The notes: generated from the letters alone by a model not told the origin. Counted from the stretch's first letter, positions 26,304-35,528 are shown. The stretch is DNA of 64,000 nucleotides from Sphingomonas bacterium (GCA_030149245.1 JASBRX010000036.1:61768-125767); one strand, 5' to 3'. Numbers and translations: made by a program.

Positions 26304-27956
26304 CTACATTGCGTTGTCGGCGGTCATCTCCGATGCGTCTAGCGCTTCCGCGCTCTCGCAGTTTATCGAAAGATAATAGACGCCGTTCTCGTAATAGGGT
26401 TCTAGAACTCGCCAGCTGACCTTGCCAAGTTCGGGGGCGGGGTACATATTTTCGCTGCCGTCCCCAAACCATCCATGGGTGGAGCCAAAGATTTTCCCAT
26501 AATAGTATAGGGGGGAGTTCGAGAAGAGAACCCGGCGAAATCTGCCGGAATCTAGGAAGGTCAGTGTGTTCTTTGTTGGTCCATTGAAGGTCCAATATTC
26601 GATCATTAGTTCGTTGTTTTCGTCGTACCAGCGGACCCAGACCTTGTGGGTCATCGAACAGCGGCTGTCGATGCCGAGCTGGCTCGCGATCACCGGGGGA
26701 GTTGCGACGTTACCCATCACATCCGCCGTCACGGAAGCATTATCAATAGCGGTGACGTTATCAGCGGCAGTTTCCAGCGCATCGGCCGTATTCTCGGTGC
26801 CGGCATCGTCCGTCGAAATCTGCTGAGCCGTTGGCCTGGCGAGGATGAGCAACACCATAATCACGACGAAGATCGCGATCGCGATGCTGAGACCGATGCC
26901 GGATCGATTCTTCGCGGGCGGTGGGGGCGGTGGGGGCGGCGGGGGCGGCGGGGGCGGTGGGGGGGGAGGCGGAGGCGGAGGCGAGGAAGGACGCGTCCTG
27001 CCCCGGGCACCGCCTGCCTCTTCCCCGATCGCTGCAAGCCAATCGCGCGCCGATTGGAACCGGGCAGATGGCTCGACCTCCAGCGCCCGATCGATGGCTT
27101 CGAGAAACGGCGCGGGACCTGCGACGCGTCCCGCCAGCGGCTCGTAGTTGGCTTTGCCGGTGAACCGAAGCAGGCCGTCGGGCGGCGCTCGCCCGGTTAG
27201 GGCATAATGGGCCACGCCGCCCAGGGCATAGATGTCGGTGGGCGGCCCCTGTTTCGGAAAATTGGGGCTCACATGGGTGTATTGCTCGTAGGGAGCATAG
27301 CCCTGAGTGAGGATCGCAGTGAGCGTGTTAGTGCGCTCGCCGATGACATGGCGCGCTGCGCCGAAGTCGATCAGCACGGGGCTGAGCGTTCCGTCGCGCA
27401 GCAGGATGTTACCGGGCTTGATGTCTCGGTGGATCAGCTGCGGTTCCGCCTCATGGAGCGCGACTAGGGCGTTGAGCAGGGGAATCAGGATCGGAGCCAA
27501 CGTCTCGGTGGTCAGCGGAGCGAAATGGCGCGTGTCGGTCGGCGAGCGCGGCGGCTCGCCGACGAACGCGCGCAGCGTCTTTCCCTCGATCAGTTCCATC
27601 ACCATATAGGCGGTGCCGTTCTGCTTGAAATAGTCGAGCACCTCGACGACGTTGGGGTGCGCGCTTCCGTGAGCCTGACGGTAATGGTCATGGAAGTCGG
27701 CGACGCGATCGGCCTCGTCGTTGAACTCCTCTAGGTTGAGGAGAAATATTCCGGCGGAATCGTCGTCGGAGGGTTGGACCGTGTCTTCGCCACGCGCGCG
27801 CTCGACTAGGTTGCGTGGGAACAGTTCCTTGATCGCGCGGACGCGGTCCGGAAACCTCACATGATGGGTACGATAGGTGATGCCGAACTGGCCCTGGCCA
27901 AGATGCCCGTCGATCTCATAGGCGCCGATCCGGTCCTTCGCCTTGAGCCGCGTCAT
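26304..27956 (-). CDS. membrane serine/threonine protein kinase with poly-Pro linker
   Basis: LGQGQFGITYRTH, AIKELFP, LIHRDIKPGNILL, DFGAARH; poly-Pro then TM segment. Confidence 0.92.
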   Translation of the reverse strand: MTRLKAKDRIGAYEIDGHLGQGQFGITYRTHHVRFPDRVRAIKELFPRNLVERARGEDTVQPSDDDSAGIFLLNLEEFNDEADRVADFHDHYRQAHGSAHPNVVEVLDYFKQNGTAYMVMELIEGKTLRAFVGEPPRSPTDTRHFAPLTTETLAPILIPLLNALVALHEAEPQLIHRDIKPGNILLRDGTLSPVLIDFGAARHVIGERTNTLTAILTQGYAPYEQYTHVSPNFPKQGPPTDIYALGGVAHYALTGRAPPDGLLRFTGKANYEPLAGRVAGPAPFLEAIDRALEVEPSARFQSARDWLAAIGEEAGGARGRTRPSSPPPPPPPPPPPPPPPPPPPPPPAKNRSGIGLSIAIAIFVVIMVLLILARPTAQQISTDDAGTENTADALETAADNVTAIDNASVTADVMGNVATPPVIASQLGIDSRCSMTHKVWVRWYDENNELMIEYWTFNGPTKNTLTFLDSGRFRRVLFSNSPLYYYGKIFGSTHGWFGDGSENMYPAPELGKVSWRVLEPYYENGVYYLSINCESAEALDASEMTADNAM

Positions 27957-29170
27957 TCGTTCTCTCCGGTTTGGCCTTCGGATTGATTCTCAGCCGGAGG
28001 GGGTGTTGTCTCCGCGGTGGGAGGCTGTGTCGAATTGCCGGTCGGATCGCCAGTTATGGGTTCCGTTCCGTCTGCTTGGACGTTGCCCGGAGCTGACACG
28101 TTACGGACCGACACACCCCCCTCCGCTTGACCCGCCTCCTCCTCCTCCTCTTGCTTCTCCGGCGGCGCGGGCACGGTTTGGTTGGCCACCGGGGGCGGCG
28201 GGGCGACTGTAGCGACGCCGTTGTCGGGCGCTGCGGTGGCATTCTCAGTGTCGTTGGGAAACAGGGCCGGGAACCACATGTCGCGAAGCTTGTCGTAGAA
28301 GAGCCAACCCGCCACCGCTGCGGCAACGAGGGCGAGCAGCATCACTCCGCCAAGAAGCCGCTTCCCGCGTCCGCCGCTATTGCGGGCGGCGGCTGCGTCG
28401 GTTCGACCCGGCTGCCATAGGCAAATCGTCGTGTTGTCCTGCCGGGGCCGATTTGCCCTGACTATGGCGTCGAGCATGGCGCGGCCCGCGGCTTCCGTGC
28501 TGGCGGCTGATCGCAGGATGCTCGTCATCTCGCCTTCGTCGAGTGTCTCAATGCCGTCGGTGGCCGCAATCAGCCAGTCGTCCGGCGCCAGCGCGAGCGG
28601 CGCGGAGGAAGCGTCGACGAGCTCCGGGACACCTTCGCCCAGCGCCGAGCGCAGCTGGTTCCGATGCGGATGGTTCTGCGCCTCCTCGGCGGTCATTTCG
28701 CCGCGCTCCGCCATCTCGGCGAACAGCGCGCGCATCGAGTGATCCTCGGACAGCCGAGTCAGCCGATTGTCCGCGAAGCGCCACAGGGGCGAATCGCCGA
28801 CGCTGATCCAGTGGAGCCCGTCGCTGCCTTTGGCGACCGCGATCAGGGTCGTTCCCATACCCTCCAGCGCCGGATCGGCGACGATCGCGTCGGAGATCGC
28901 GTGGCTCGCTTCTTCCAGCGCGGTGCGCAGCCGGTCGCGCGTGGTGCCCGTGGTCTGGCGCTCATAGCTTGCGACGAAGGTCCGCACGGCAATGCCGCTG
29001 GCGACATCGCCGCCAGCGTGCCCGCCCATCCCGTCGGCGACGACGACGAGGTTGGGCAGGGAGGTGCCCTTGCGCAGGCTGACTCCGTAGGAATCCTCCT
29101 GCCGTTTCCGAGCGCCGAGAATCTGACCGATGAAATATGGCGGTGGGGGAGGCCCGGTCCTTCGGGCCAT
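27953..29170 (-). CDS. PP2C-family protein phosphatase with C-terminal TM/low-complexity tail
   Basis: VVADGMGGHAGGDVAS, WISVGDSPLW, ATDGIETL. Confidence 0.92.
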   Translation of the reverse strand: MARRTGPPPPPYFIGQILGARKRQEDSYGVSLRKGTSLPNLVVVADGMGGHAGGDVASGIAVRTFVASYERQTTGTTRDRLRTALEEASHAISDAIVADPALEGMGTTLIAVAKGSDGLHWISVGDSPLWRFADNRLTRLSEDHSMRALFAEMAERGEMTAEEAQNHPHRNQLRSALGEGVPELVDASSAPLALAPDDWLIAATDGIETLDEGEMTSILRSAASTEAAGRAMLDAIVRANRPRQDNTTICLWQPGRTDAAAARNSGGRGKRLLGGVMLLALVAAAVAGWLFYDKLRDMWFPALFPNDTENATAAPDNGVATVAPPPPVANQTVPAPPEKQEEEEEAGQAEGGVSVRNVSAPGNVQADGTEPITGDPTGNSTQPPTAETTPPPAENQSEGQTGENE

Positions 29171-29736
29171 CAGAGGTCGGTCCAGTCGAACGCCGTGTCG
29201 CAGAACGGCATGAAGCGCAAGCTCGTCCCGCCGACGATCAGCGTGTCGCCAGCGGAGAGCTCGTGCGGCTGGCGTACCTTCTGGCCATTGTGCTCCGCGC
29301 TGTCGCCAGTGCCGGGGATTAGATAGAATTTGCGGTCTTTAGCATCATATTCCAGCCGCACATGATCCTTGTTGGACACACGCTTGTCGCCGAAGTTGAG
29401 CCGGAGATTGGCTTCGGGCCCGCGAGCGATGACGTTCATTCCCGGACGGATCGTGAGCACGCTGCCAATGCCGGGCCCCTCGACAACCACCAGCCAGCCG
29501 ACCGGTTGCGGATGTTTGCGTGTCGGGTCGCCGCGGATGGTCGCATCGGGATCCTCGCCACTTGCCGAGTCGGGATCCTCGTCCGATTCCCATTTCCGCC
29601 GGCCATGGGGATGCGCCACCGTCGGCTTCCAGGTCGGGGCCTCGGCATCGGGCTTGTCATTGGGGCCAAAGAGATGCTCGGTTTCGCCGACCGGATCCGC
29701 ATCGTCTCCGCCGCCCTCGTTCAATATCCGTCCCAT
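29170..29736 (-). CDS. FHA domain protein
   Basis: GMNVIARGPEANLRLNFGDKRVSNKDHVRLEYD; contacts PP2C gene end to start. Confidence 0.75.
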   Translation of the reverse strand: MGRILNEGGGDDADPVGETEHLFGPNDKPDAEAPTWKPTVAHPHGRRKWESDEDPDSASGEDPDATIRGDPTRKHPQPVGWLVVVEGPGIGSVLTIRPGMNVIARGPEANLRLNFGDKRVSNKDHVRLEYDAKDRKFYLIPGTGDSAEHNGQKVRQPHELSAGDTLIVGGTSLRFMPFCDTAFDWTDL

Positions 29737-29791
29737 GATTCCCCCTCATGTTCAGTTGCAAACTCATCTGTCTGGTCGTGATTCGTCAATA

Positions 29792-31093
29792 TCAACTGTC
29801 GGATTGTTCGAATGACACGCTAAATTCTTTCTGAGCGAGGCGGATGCGATTGCCTCTTCTTAGCTCGACGGGCTCGAATGGCTTGAGCGATACACCTTCG
29901 ACCGCACTGCCGTTGCTCGACCCGAGATCCTCCGCAACGACCCCGCCGTCGCTGGCCCGCAGCCGCAAGTGTCGCCGTGAGAGCGTAGGATCGTCGATAC
30001 AATGGTCGACGAAACGGCGCGCGCGGCCTAGCACCACGCCGGCGCGGCGCCCGAGATCGGCGGTCGGCACCCTCACGCTCGTCCCGCCGCCGACTGGAGT
30101 CAGCACGAGCGTCCGCAGCGATCCCGGGAGCGGCGAGGTGGGGGTGGGGCCGACCGAACTGCCGCCGGCCGAGGGCTTGTCAGAACGCCCGCGCGCGCGG
30201 AAAGCGGCGACGGCGGCGACCGCGCCCAGCAACGCGACCGCGAGCCCGCCCGCATAGGGAAGCATCTCGCCGAGGTTTGCGGAAGGCGCGGGCGCGGGCG
30301 CGGGCGCGGGGGAAGGGGTGGCAGTCGGCGTTCCGGACGGCGTCAGTGTCGGCGTGGGCGTGGGCGTGGGCGTGGGCGTGGGCGATGGCGTCGGACCGCA
30401 AGCGGGGCCGGTTTCGAGCGTCACGCCCAGCGAAGCCTGCATCAGGCGCGCGCGGAGCACCTGGCTCGCCGAGGCGATGTAGATCGCCTCGGCCTTGGTG
30501 GGGAGGGCGGTGTTGACGCCCACCACCTGCCCGCAGGTGTTGAGCAGCGGGCCGCCGCTATTGCCTTGCGAGATCGCGGCGCTGTGGATGATCGTATCGA
30601 CCTTGCCGCCGCCCTGGCCGAGCTGCATCGGATATTCCGACGAGACGATCCCCGTCGTCAGCGCCATCACCACGGTGTCGTTTCCCTGCTGCCATTGCAG
30701 CGAGACGCCCGGGAAACCTGCAGCCCAGACCGGATCGCCCTGTTCGGGTGCGGCCGACGCCAGCGCGATCGCGGGGTTGGGCAGCCCGGGGACGTCGAGC
30801 AGGGCGAGATCCGCCTCGGTGTCGCTCCAAAGCAGCCGGGCAGGATAGGCGGTGTTTGGCGGGGCGACCACGAGATAGCGGTCGTAGCCGGCCTCCAGGA
30901 CGACATGCGCGTTGGTCACGACCTTGCCCGGCGCCACAACGAAGCCCGATCCGACCACGCTCTGGTTGGTGTTGCTGGCGCTGAGGGCGTTGATCAGGAC
31001 GACGCCGCGCAGCTGCTCGCGCTTCGGGTTAGCGTGTGCCGCGGTTCCCCACCATGCAAGGGCGACGAGCGCCGTGATCAGCCCGCCGCGCAT
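29792..31093 (-). CDS. secreted/membrane trypsin-like protease fused to FHA domain
   Basis: GSGFVVAPGKVVTNAHVV, ADLALLDV, SQGNSGGPL; PTPTPT/APAPAP linker; TM; GVVLGRARRFVDHCIDDPTLSRRHLRLR...DLGSSNGSAVEG. Confidence 0.88.
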   Translation of the reverse strand: MRGGLITALVALAWWGTAAHANPKREQLRGVVLINALSASNTNQSVVGSGFVVAPGKVVTNAHVVLEAGYDRYLVVAPPNTAYPARLLWSDTEADLALLDVPGLPNPAIALASAAPEQGDPVWAAGFPGVSLQWQQGNDTVVMALTTGIVSSEYPMQLGQGGGKVDTIIHSAAISQGNSGGPLLNTCGQVVGVNTALPTKAEAIYIASASQVLRARLMQASLGVTLETGPACGPTPSPTPTPTPTPTPTLTPSGTPTATPSPAPAPAPAPSANLGEMLPYAGGLAVALLGAVAAVAAFRARGRSDKPSAGGSSVGPTPTSPLPGSLRTLVLTPVGGGTSVRVPTADLGRRAGVVLGRARRFVDHCIDDPTLSRRHLRLRASDGGVVAEDLGSSNGSAVEGVSLKPFEPVELRRGNRIRLAQKEFSVSFEQSDS

Positions 31094-31094
31094 G

Positions 31095-31913
31095 TTATTT
31101 GAGGATTCGGAACTGGAACTGGTGAACGGAGAAGGTCAGCCGGTCCCCGCTGGCCAGCGCCGCCGGCGCATGGCTCTCGAGCGGGACGCCGTTGAGGAAG
31201 GTCCCGTTCTCCGATCCCAGGTGCTCGACGAAATAGCTCCCGTCCCGATATTCGAAACGCGCATGCTCGCGGCCGACATCGCCCTTCGACAGCACTGCGG
31301 TCGCTTTGGCGGGGTTGCGCCCCAGCACCACGCCGCCCAGCGCGGCCGGCAGCTGCGCGCCGGGCAAGAGCAGGTCGCTTTCTTCGCCCTCCAGTACGCA
31401 ATTCGCCACCGGTTGCGTCAATGCCCTGCGGCGGCGGAGCCGTAGGGCGATCGCCAGCGTGGCAATCGCGGCCACCAGCACGCCGCCGCCGATCCTCAAC
31501 CAGGTCAGCCGCTCGCGCGCGGCGCGACGGTCGATTTCCGCCTTCAGCTCCGCCGCCGACTGGACCAGCCGCTTCCGCTCCTCCGCGGTGCGCCGGGCGA
31601 TCTCGGCGTCGCGATCCGCCCGCTGCTTGGATTCGCGCGCCTGCCGCTCTGCCTCGGCCCGCGCCGAGGCCGCCTCGCTGGCAAGGCGGTTCACCTCCGC
31701 CGCCCTGCGCGCGGCTTCGCGGCGCGAGCGCTCGGCGCGGAATTCCGCGGCGCGGGCGTCCCGCTGCGAATCTCGCAATGCATCCTCGATGCTGCTCAGT
31801 CGGCGCTCGATCTCCGCGGCCGATCCATTGGCCGGGTCCTGAGCGGACCGGGCGTCGGCCGCCACGGCGCCGCACGCCATCACCAGCAGGGCCAGTCCGA
31901 GAAGGCGCCGCAT
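31095..31913 (-). CDS. signal peptide/coiled-coil/TM protein with C-terminal FHA domain
   Basis: VVLGRNPAKATAVLSKGDVGREHARFEYRDGSYFVEHLGSENGTFLNG. Confidence 0.85.
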   Translation of the reverse strand: MRRLLGLALLVMACGAVAADARSAQDPANGSAAEIERRLSSIEDALRDSQRDARAAEFRAERSRREAARRAAEVNRLASEAASARAEAERQARESKQRADRDAEIARRTAEERKRLVQSAAELKAEIDRRAARERLTWLRIGGGVLVAAIATLAIALRLRRRRALTQPVANCVLEGEESDLLLPGAQLPAALGGVVLGRNPAKATAVLSKGDVGREHARFEYRDGSYFVEHLGSENGTFLNGVPLESHAPAALASGDRLTFSVHQFQFRILK

Positions 31914-32488
31914 CAGCGAATCTCCACAAAGGAGCGATAATGGTCGCGCGTATACCATGTCCGCCCGCTCCGCGAGTCGCGCACGATCCGTTCCGCGCCC
32001 TTGTCGTGCCAACGGGAGCCCTGGATCATCTGATATTCGCGATACTGGCCGCGTTCGGGTAGCCGCTGGTACCCGGGACGCGGTGTGTTGCTATAGGCCT
32101 GGCTGGAATAGTTCGGGTGCGCCTTGCCCTGATTCTGGTGCAGGTAGCGGGCATATTGAACTGCGCGCGGCGTCGGGCGATAGTTTTGGTGCTCGGCGGC
32201 GCGGCGGGCATATTCGGCGCGGCGCAGGGCCGGCGTGGTGCGCTTGTTCTCCAGCTTGCGCTCGCGCTTCGCGATTTCCTGTCGGCGCTTGTTCTCCAGC
32301 TTCTCGCGCGCACGCCGCTCCATCGCCGCGCGTTCGCGCTGCTTCTGGCGTTCGACCCTTGCCTTTTCGCGCGTCTCGCGCGGCGGCTTGCCGCCGCCGC
32401 CAACCTGAGCCTGCGCCGGCAGCGCCAGCGCCGCCGCGAGCAGGGCGGCGACCGGGAACAGCAGGATGCGTTGTGGCACGCAGAACAT
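31913..32488 (-). CDS. secreted basic coiled-coil protein of unknown function
   Basis: Signal peptide MFCVPQRILLFPVAALLAAALALPAQAQ; ATGA overlap with neighbour. Confidence 0.55.
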   Translation of the reverse strand: MFCVPQRILLFPVAALLAAALALPAQAQVGGGGKPPRETREKARVERQKQRERAAMERRAREKLENKRRQEIAKRERKLENKRTTPALRRAEYARRAAEHQNYRPTPRAVQYARYLHQNQGKAHPNYSSQAYSNTPRPGYQRLPERGQYREYQMIQGSRWHDKGAERIVRDSRSGRTWYTRDHYRSFVEIR

Positions 32489-32496
32489 GCTTCCTC

Positions 32497-32883
32497 CTAT
32501 CCGTACAGGACTTCGCCGGTCTCCGGGTTGCGCCGGATCAGAAGGTCTCCGCCCGGTGTCGGCGCGGGCCCGGGTGCGGGTTGGCGCGGACGGGGTGCCT
32601 CGTCGGCCAGCGCGGCGCGCCGCAGCTGCGCGCCGGTGATCTCGAAGCCGGCGAAGCGGATCCGAGTCGCATCGTCGATCAGGTCCTGCCGCACCGCCAC
32701 CCATGCGCCTTCGCGCTGCACCCAGGTACCGCCCTTCGACTTACGGTCGATCAGCAGCATTTCCTTCCCGTCTGCAATGGTGAGCTCGGCATGGCGCCGC
32801 GAGACTTCCGGATGTCCCCGGATCTCCAACTCGCAGTCGGAGCTGCGTCCAATCAGAAAAGTGCGGTGCACCATCCGGATCAT
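32497..32883 (-). CDS. FHA domain protein
   Basis: TFLIGRSSDCELEIRGHPEVSRRHAELTIADGKEMLLIDRKSKGGTWV. Confidence 0.85.
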   Translation of the reverse strand: MIRMVHRTFLIGRSSDCELEIRGHPEVSRRHAELTIADGKEMLLIDRKSKGGTWVQREGAWVAVRQDLIDDATRIRFAGFEITGAQLRRAALADEAPRPRQPAPGPAPTPGGDLLIRRNPETGEVLYG

Positions 32884-33386
32884 CTCCCTTCGTGTTCACG
32901 TGACGGGGGTCGCATCTCGACGCGCCAGCGCGCGCCGTGAACGTCGATCGTCGCCCCCGGCCAAAGCGGCTGGGGCTTGAATTGTTCGATCCGCTCGCCG
33001 TCGAGCCAGGTGCCGCTGCGGCTGCCGAGATCCTCGACCGTCAGGTTGGCGCCGTGGAGCAACTCGACGCGCGCGTGGCGGAGCTCGCCGCCGGCATCGC
33101 GCACGAGGATGTCGCATCCCGGCGCCCATCGCCCGATCACAAGCGCCCGCCGCTCGGCGGTGACCGCGTGCGAAGGTGCGTCGCCGTCGCCACGCAGGAT
33201 GGCCAGCGCGTCGCCGAAGCCGTCGACCGGGGTTGGGCGCGGGCGCTTGTGCGCAGCCGCGTCGGCCGACCTCCCGGCGCGGCTCCTGTTCTGGAAGAAC
33301 AGGCGCAGGCCGAGCGCCCCGAGCGAGACGATGAACACCGCCGCTGCGGCATAGGCCGGCCAGGGAAGTTGAAGCAGATCCGGCAT
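32880..33386 (-). CDS. TM-anchored FHA domain protein
   Basis: LVIGRWAPGCDILVRDAGGELRHARVELLHGANLTVEDLGSRSGTWLDG. Confidence 0.82.
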   Translation of the reverse strand: MPDLLQLPWPAYAAAAVFIVSLGALGLRLFFQNRSRAGRSADAAAHKRPRPTPVDGFGDALAILRGDGDAPSHAVTAERRALVIGRWAPGCDILVRDAGGELRHARVELLHGANLTVEDLGSRSGTWLDGERIEQFKPQPLWPGATIDVHGARWRVEMRPPSREHEGR

Positions 33387-33563
33387 GTCGCCTTGACTTC
33401 CCCTCAACGTGCGCAGGTTTCGGGCGAGGGCGGCGTTTCCTGCGCAACGTCCCGGACGCAAGGACGACAAAATGCCATGATGAATTGTCCCCCGAACAAT
33501 CGCTGCTATGCTATTTATCTTGAGGGCAGTAGGCAATCCCAGGTCTGAACTCGGCTAAAACGG

Positions 33564-34691
33564 ATGCGTTTCGACAGGATTTCGCTTGCGCTGGCGGCGC
33601 TTTGCCTGGTGTCGGCCACGGTCGTCGCCCTTGCGCTGCTGCCTGCCGCGACGACGGTCAATCAGGCCGAGCCGGCGCCGGAACCGCGCGATCCGCCCGA
33701 GGATGCCGCCTGGACCACCGCGATGTGCCTCGAGAATTCCGACCCCGACGATCCCAGGCGCCCTGGCACCGTGCCGGGAGAACATCGAACCGAGCTGGAG
33801 ACGCTGGCGGTAGACGAGCCCGCGTTCGTCGACGAGATGATTGCCGCCTGCTCGAATTTCGCCGCCAACGAGCGGGACCAGGCGCTGGCCGACCAGCTCG
33901 ATTATGTCGTCGCTCGGCTCCACGATGTCCGGCAGCGCCGCGAGCACTATCTGCGCTTGCTCGAAAAGCTCGCGCCGCGCTATCCGAGCGCAGCCTACTT
34001 CCTGGCGCTGGATCTCGACGACAAGCCCCACGAGGTCGGTACCGCCGAGTTCGACCGTGTGCTCGAGTTGCTGCGCTTTGCATATAAGGGGGGTGACCTC
34101 CGCGCGGAGCAGCGACTGCTCGCCAAGCTGGGTGAGCTCTATCCGGTTGAGGAATTTGATTTCCCGACGCTCTTCCTGGCGCTCTATCGCGGGGATTTCG
34201 CCACCGTTCCGGATACGATCGAGACGCGGATGGCCGCGCATAGCCTGTGGGAGGGCTATCTGCAGCGCTGTAAGGCGTGGGAGGTCGCGCCGCTAGCACC
34301 GGCCGACGAAGCCACTATCAAGAATTTTATGATCCCGGTCCAGGTCCAACGGATCAAGGACCTGATCCAGCAGGCCCCGACCATGGCGGGAGCCGTGAAG
34401 GACTGGTTCAACAATGTGGGCACAATCACGCTCGAGCAGGCGTTGCGCGACATCAACACGGCGACCGCGCATCCGAGCCAGATCCTGTTCGTCGCCGACA
34501 CTGCGGCGCATCGCGATGGATCGCATGTCTATGACAAGTTCACCTGTTCGGGCGTGCGCGCGCAAACCATGATCAAGCACCTGATCTGGTTTTTCAGGGA
34601 GCGTGAAACCGTCGGCGCGGTCCGCACCGACCCGGAAAGCATCAAGGTGCTCGCCGCGAGACCCGATCTGCGGAAGCTGCTTGCCGATTGA
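33564..34691 (+). CDS. exported/membrane-anchored hypothetical protein, helical-repeat-like
   Basis: N-terminal hydrophobic signal; divergent from the FHA operon. Confidence 0.6.
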   Translation: MRFDRISLALAALCLVSATVVALALLPAATTVNQAEPAPEPRDPPEDAAWTTAMCLENSDPDDPRRPGTVPGEHRTELETLAVDEPAFVDEMIAACSNFAANERDQALADQLDYVVARLHDVRQRREHYLRLLEKLAPRYPSAAYFLALDLDDKPHEVGTAEFDRVLELLRFAYKGGDLRAEQRLLAKLGELYPVEEFDFPTLFLALYRGDFATVPDTIETRMAAHSLWEGYLQRCKAWEVAPLAPADEATIKNFMIPVQVQRIKDLIQQAPTMAGAVKDWFNNVGTITLEQALRDINTATAHPSQILFVADTAAHRDGSHVYDKFTCSGVRAQTMIKHLIWFFRERETVGAVRTDPESIKVLAARPDLRKLLAD

Positions 34692-34726
34692 AAATGTTGG
34701 CGCTGGTGCCCCCCTTCGGAAGCTTC

Positions 34727-34804
34727 TTCAACAAACTCAAACATTTCCGCGCTGTCGCTACCAGCTATGACAAAGCCGACGACAACTTCCTCCCATCCGT
34801 CTGA
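34727..34804 (+). pseudogene. IS5-family transposase C-terminal remnant
   Basis: Translation FNKLKHFRAVATSYDKADDNFLPSV* resembles IS5 transposase C-termini (NRLKxFRxxATRYDKxxxNFLA). Confidence 0.65.
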
Positions 34805-34810
34805 CTCGCG

Positions 34811-35194
34811 TCACATGCGCACCCGGTCATCCCAATACTCGCCGCGGGTATAAGCGCGGCGAACTGCGTTGCCATCGCAGTGCGCAAGCTGCCGCTCGAT
34901 CGCGTCAGCATACCACAGGCCCATTTCATTGAGCAGGGTCGCAGCCATCGCTCGGAAGCCGTGTCCGACTATCTGGTTTTGAACATAGACCACGCGGCGC
35001 AGGGCGGCGTTGGTCTTGTTCTCCGGCCATACGCGAAACACCAGGGGCTTCTGCTTTCCCAGATGTCGGTAGTTCATTCGCCAGTAGCGCCCGCCCGCAG
35101 GCGTCACGAGCAGGTAAAGCCCGTCGCTGTCACTAAGCTTGTACGCCTTGTCGCGACTCCTGGCGGCTTTGATCGCCACAACCGAAAACGCCAT
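34811..35194 (-). pseudogene. P4-type tyrosine integrase with large internal deletion
   Basis: N-term DKAYKLSDSDGLYLLVTPAGGRYWRMNYRHLGKQK (DUF4102-like) directly joined to C-term GHGFRAMAATLLNEMGLWYADAIERQLAHCDGNAVRRAYTRGEYWDDRVRM. Confidence 0.85.
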
Positions 35195-35342
35195 GATGGC
35201 ATTTCCATCGAAGCGACCCGCGTCGTGCCATCAGATATACCATCAGATTGTTGGTATGGAGTGGCTTTTCACCGACCCATTGGGATGATTATACCACAAG
35301 AGCCGCAGAAAAAGGCCGTTCTGGATGCTCTGGGAAGCGGCC

Positions 35343-35418
35343 TGGTGACCCCTACGGGACTCGAACCCGTGTTTTCGCCGTGAGAGGGCGACGTCCTAGA
35401 CCGCTAGACGAAGGGGCC
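35343..35418 (-). tRNA. tRNA-Glu (CUC)
   Basis: Reverse complement GGCCCCTTCGTCTAGCGGTCTAGGACGTCGCCCTCTCACGGCGAAAACACGGGTTCGAGTCCCGTAGGGGTCACCA folds as cloverleaf, anticodon CTC, encoded CCA. Confidence 0.95.
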
Positions 35419-35528
35419 GCGCGAGCGGAAGCGGGGCCTTTATCGGGGGGCGGGCGGGGCGTCAAGCCGGATGGGGAAAACACCGGGCGGGGTGGCGTTC
35501 GTCACAATCGCGTCCTATCTGGCCAGTA

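Noticed and set aside
26911-26985. CRISPR-like or minisatellite array
   Set aside because: Simple codon repeat for poly-Pro; no spacers. No CRISPR array or cas gene seen anywhere in the window.
30350-30385. Hexamer repeat as regulatory VNTR
   Set aside because: Lies inside the coding linker (PTPTPT); reported only as part of the protease-FHA fusion.
26304-33386. Type VI secretion regulatory locus
   Set aside because: Kinase/PP2C/FHA trio resembles T6SS control, but no tss structural genes are in the window; kept as a separate signalling system.
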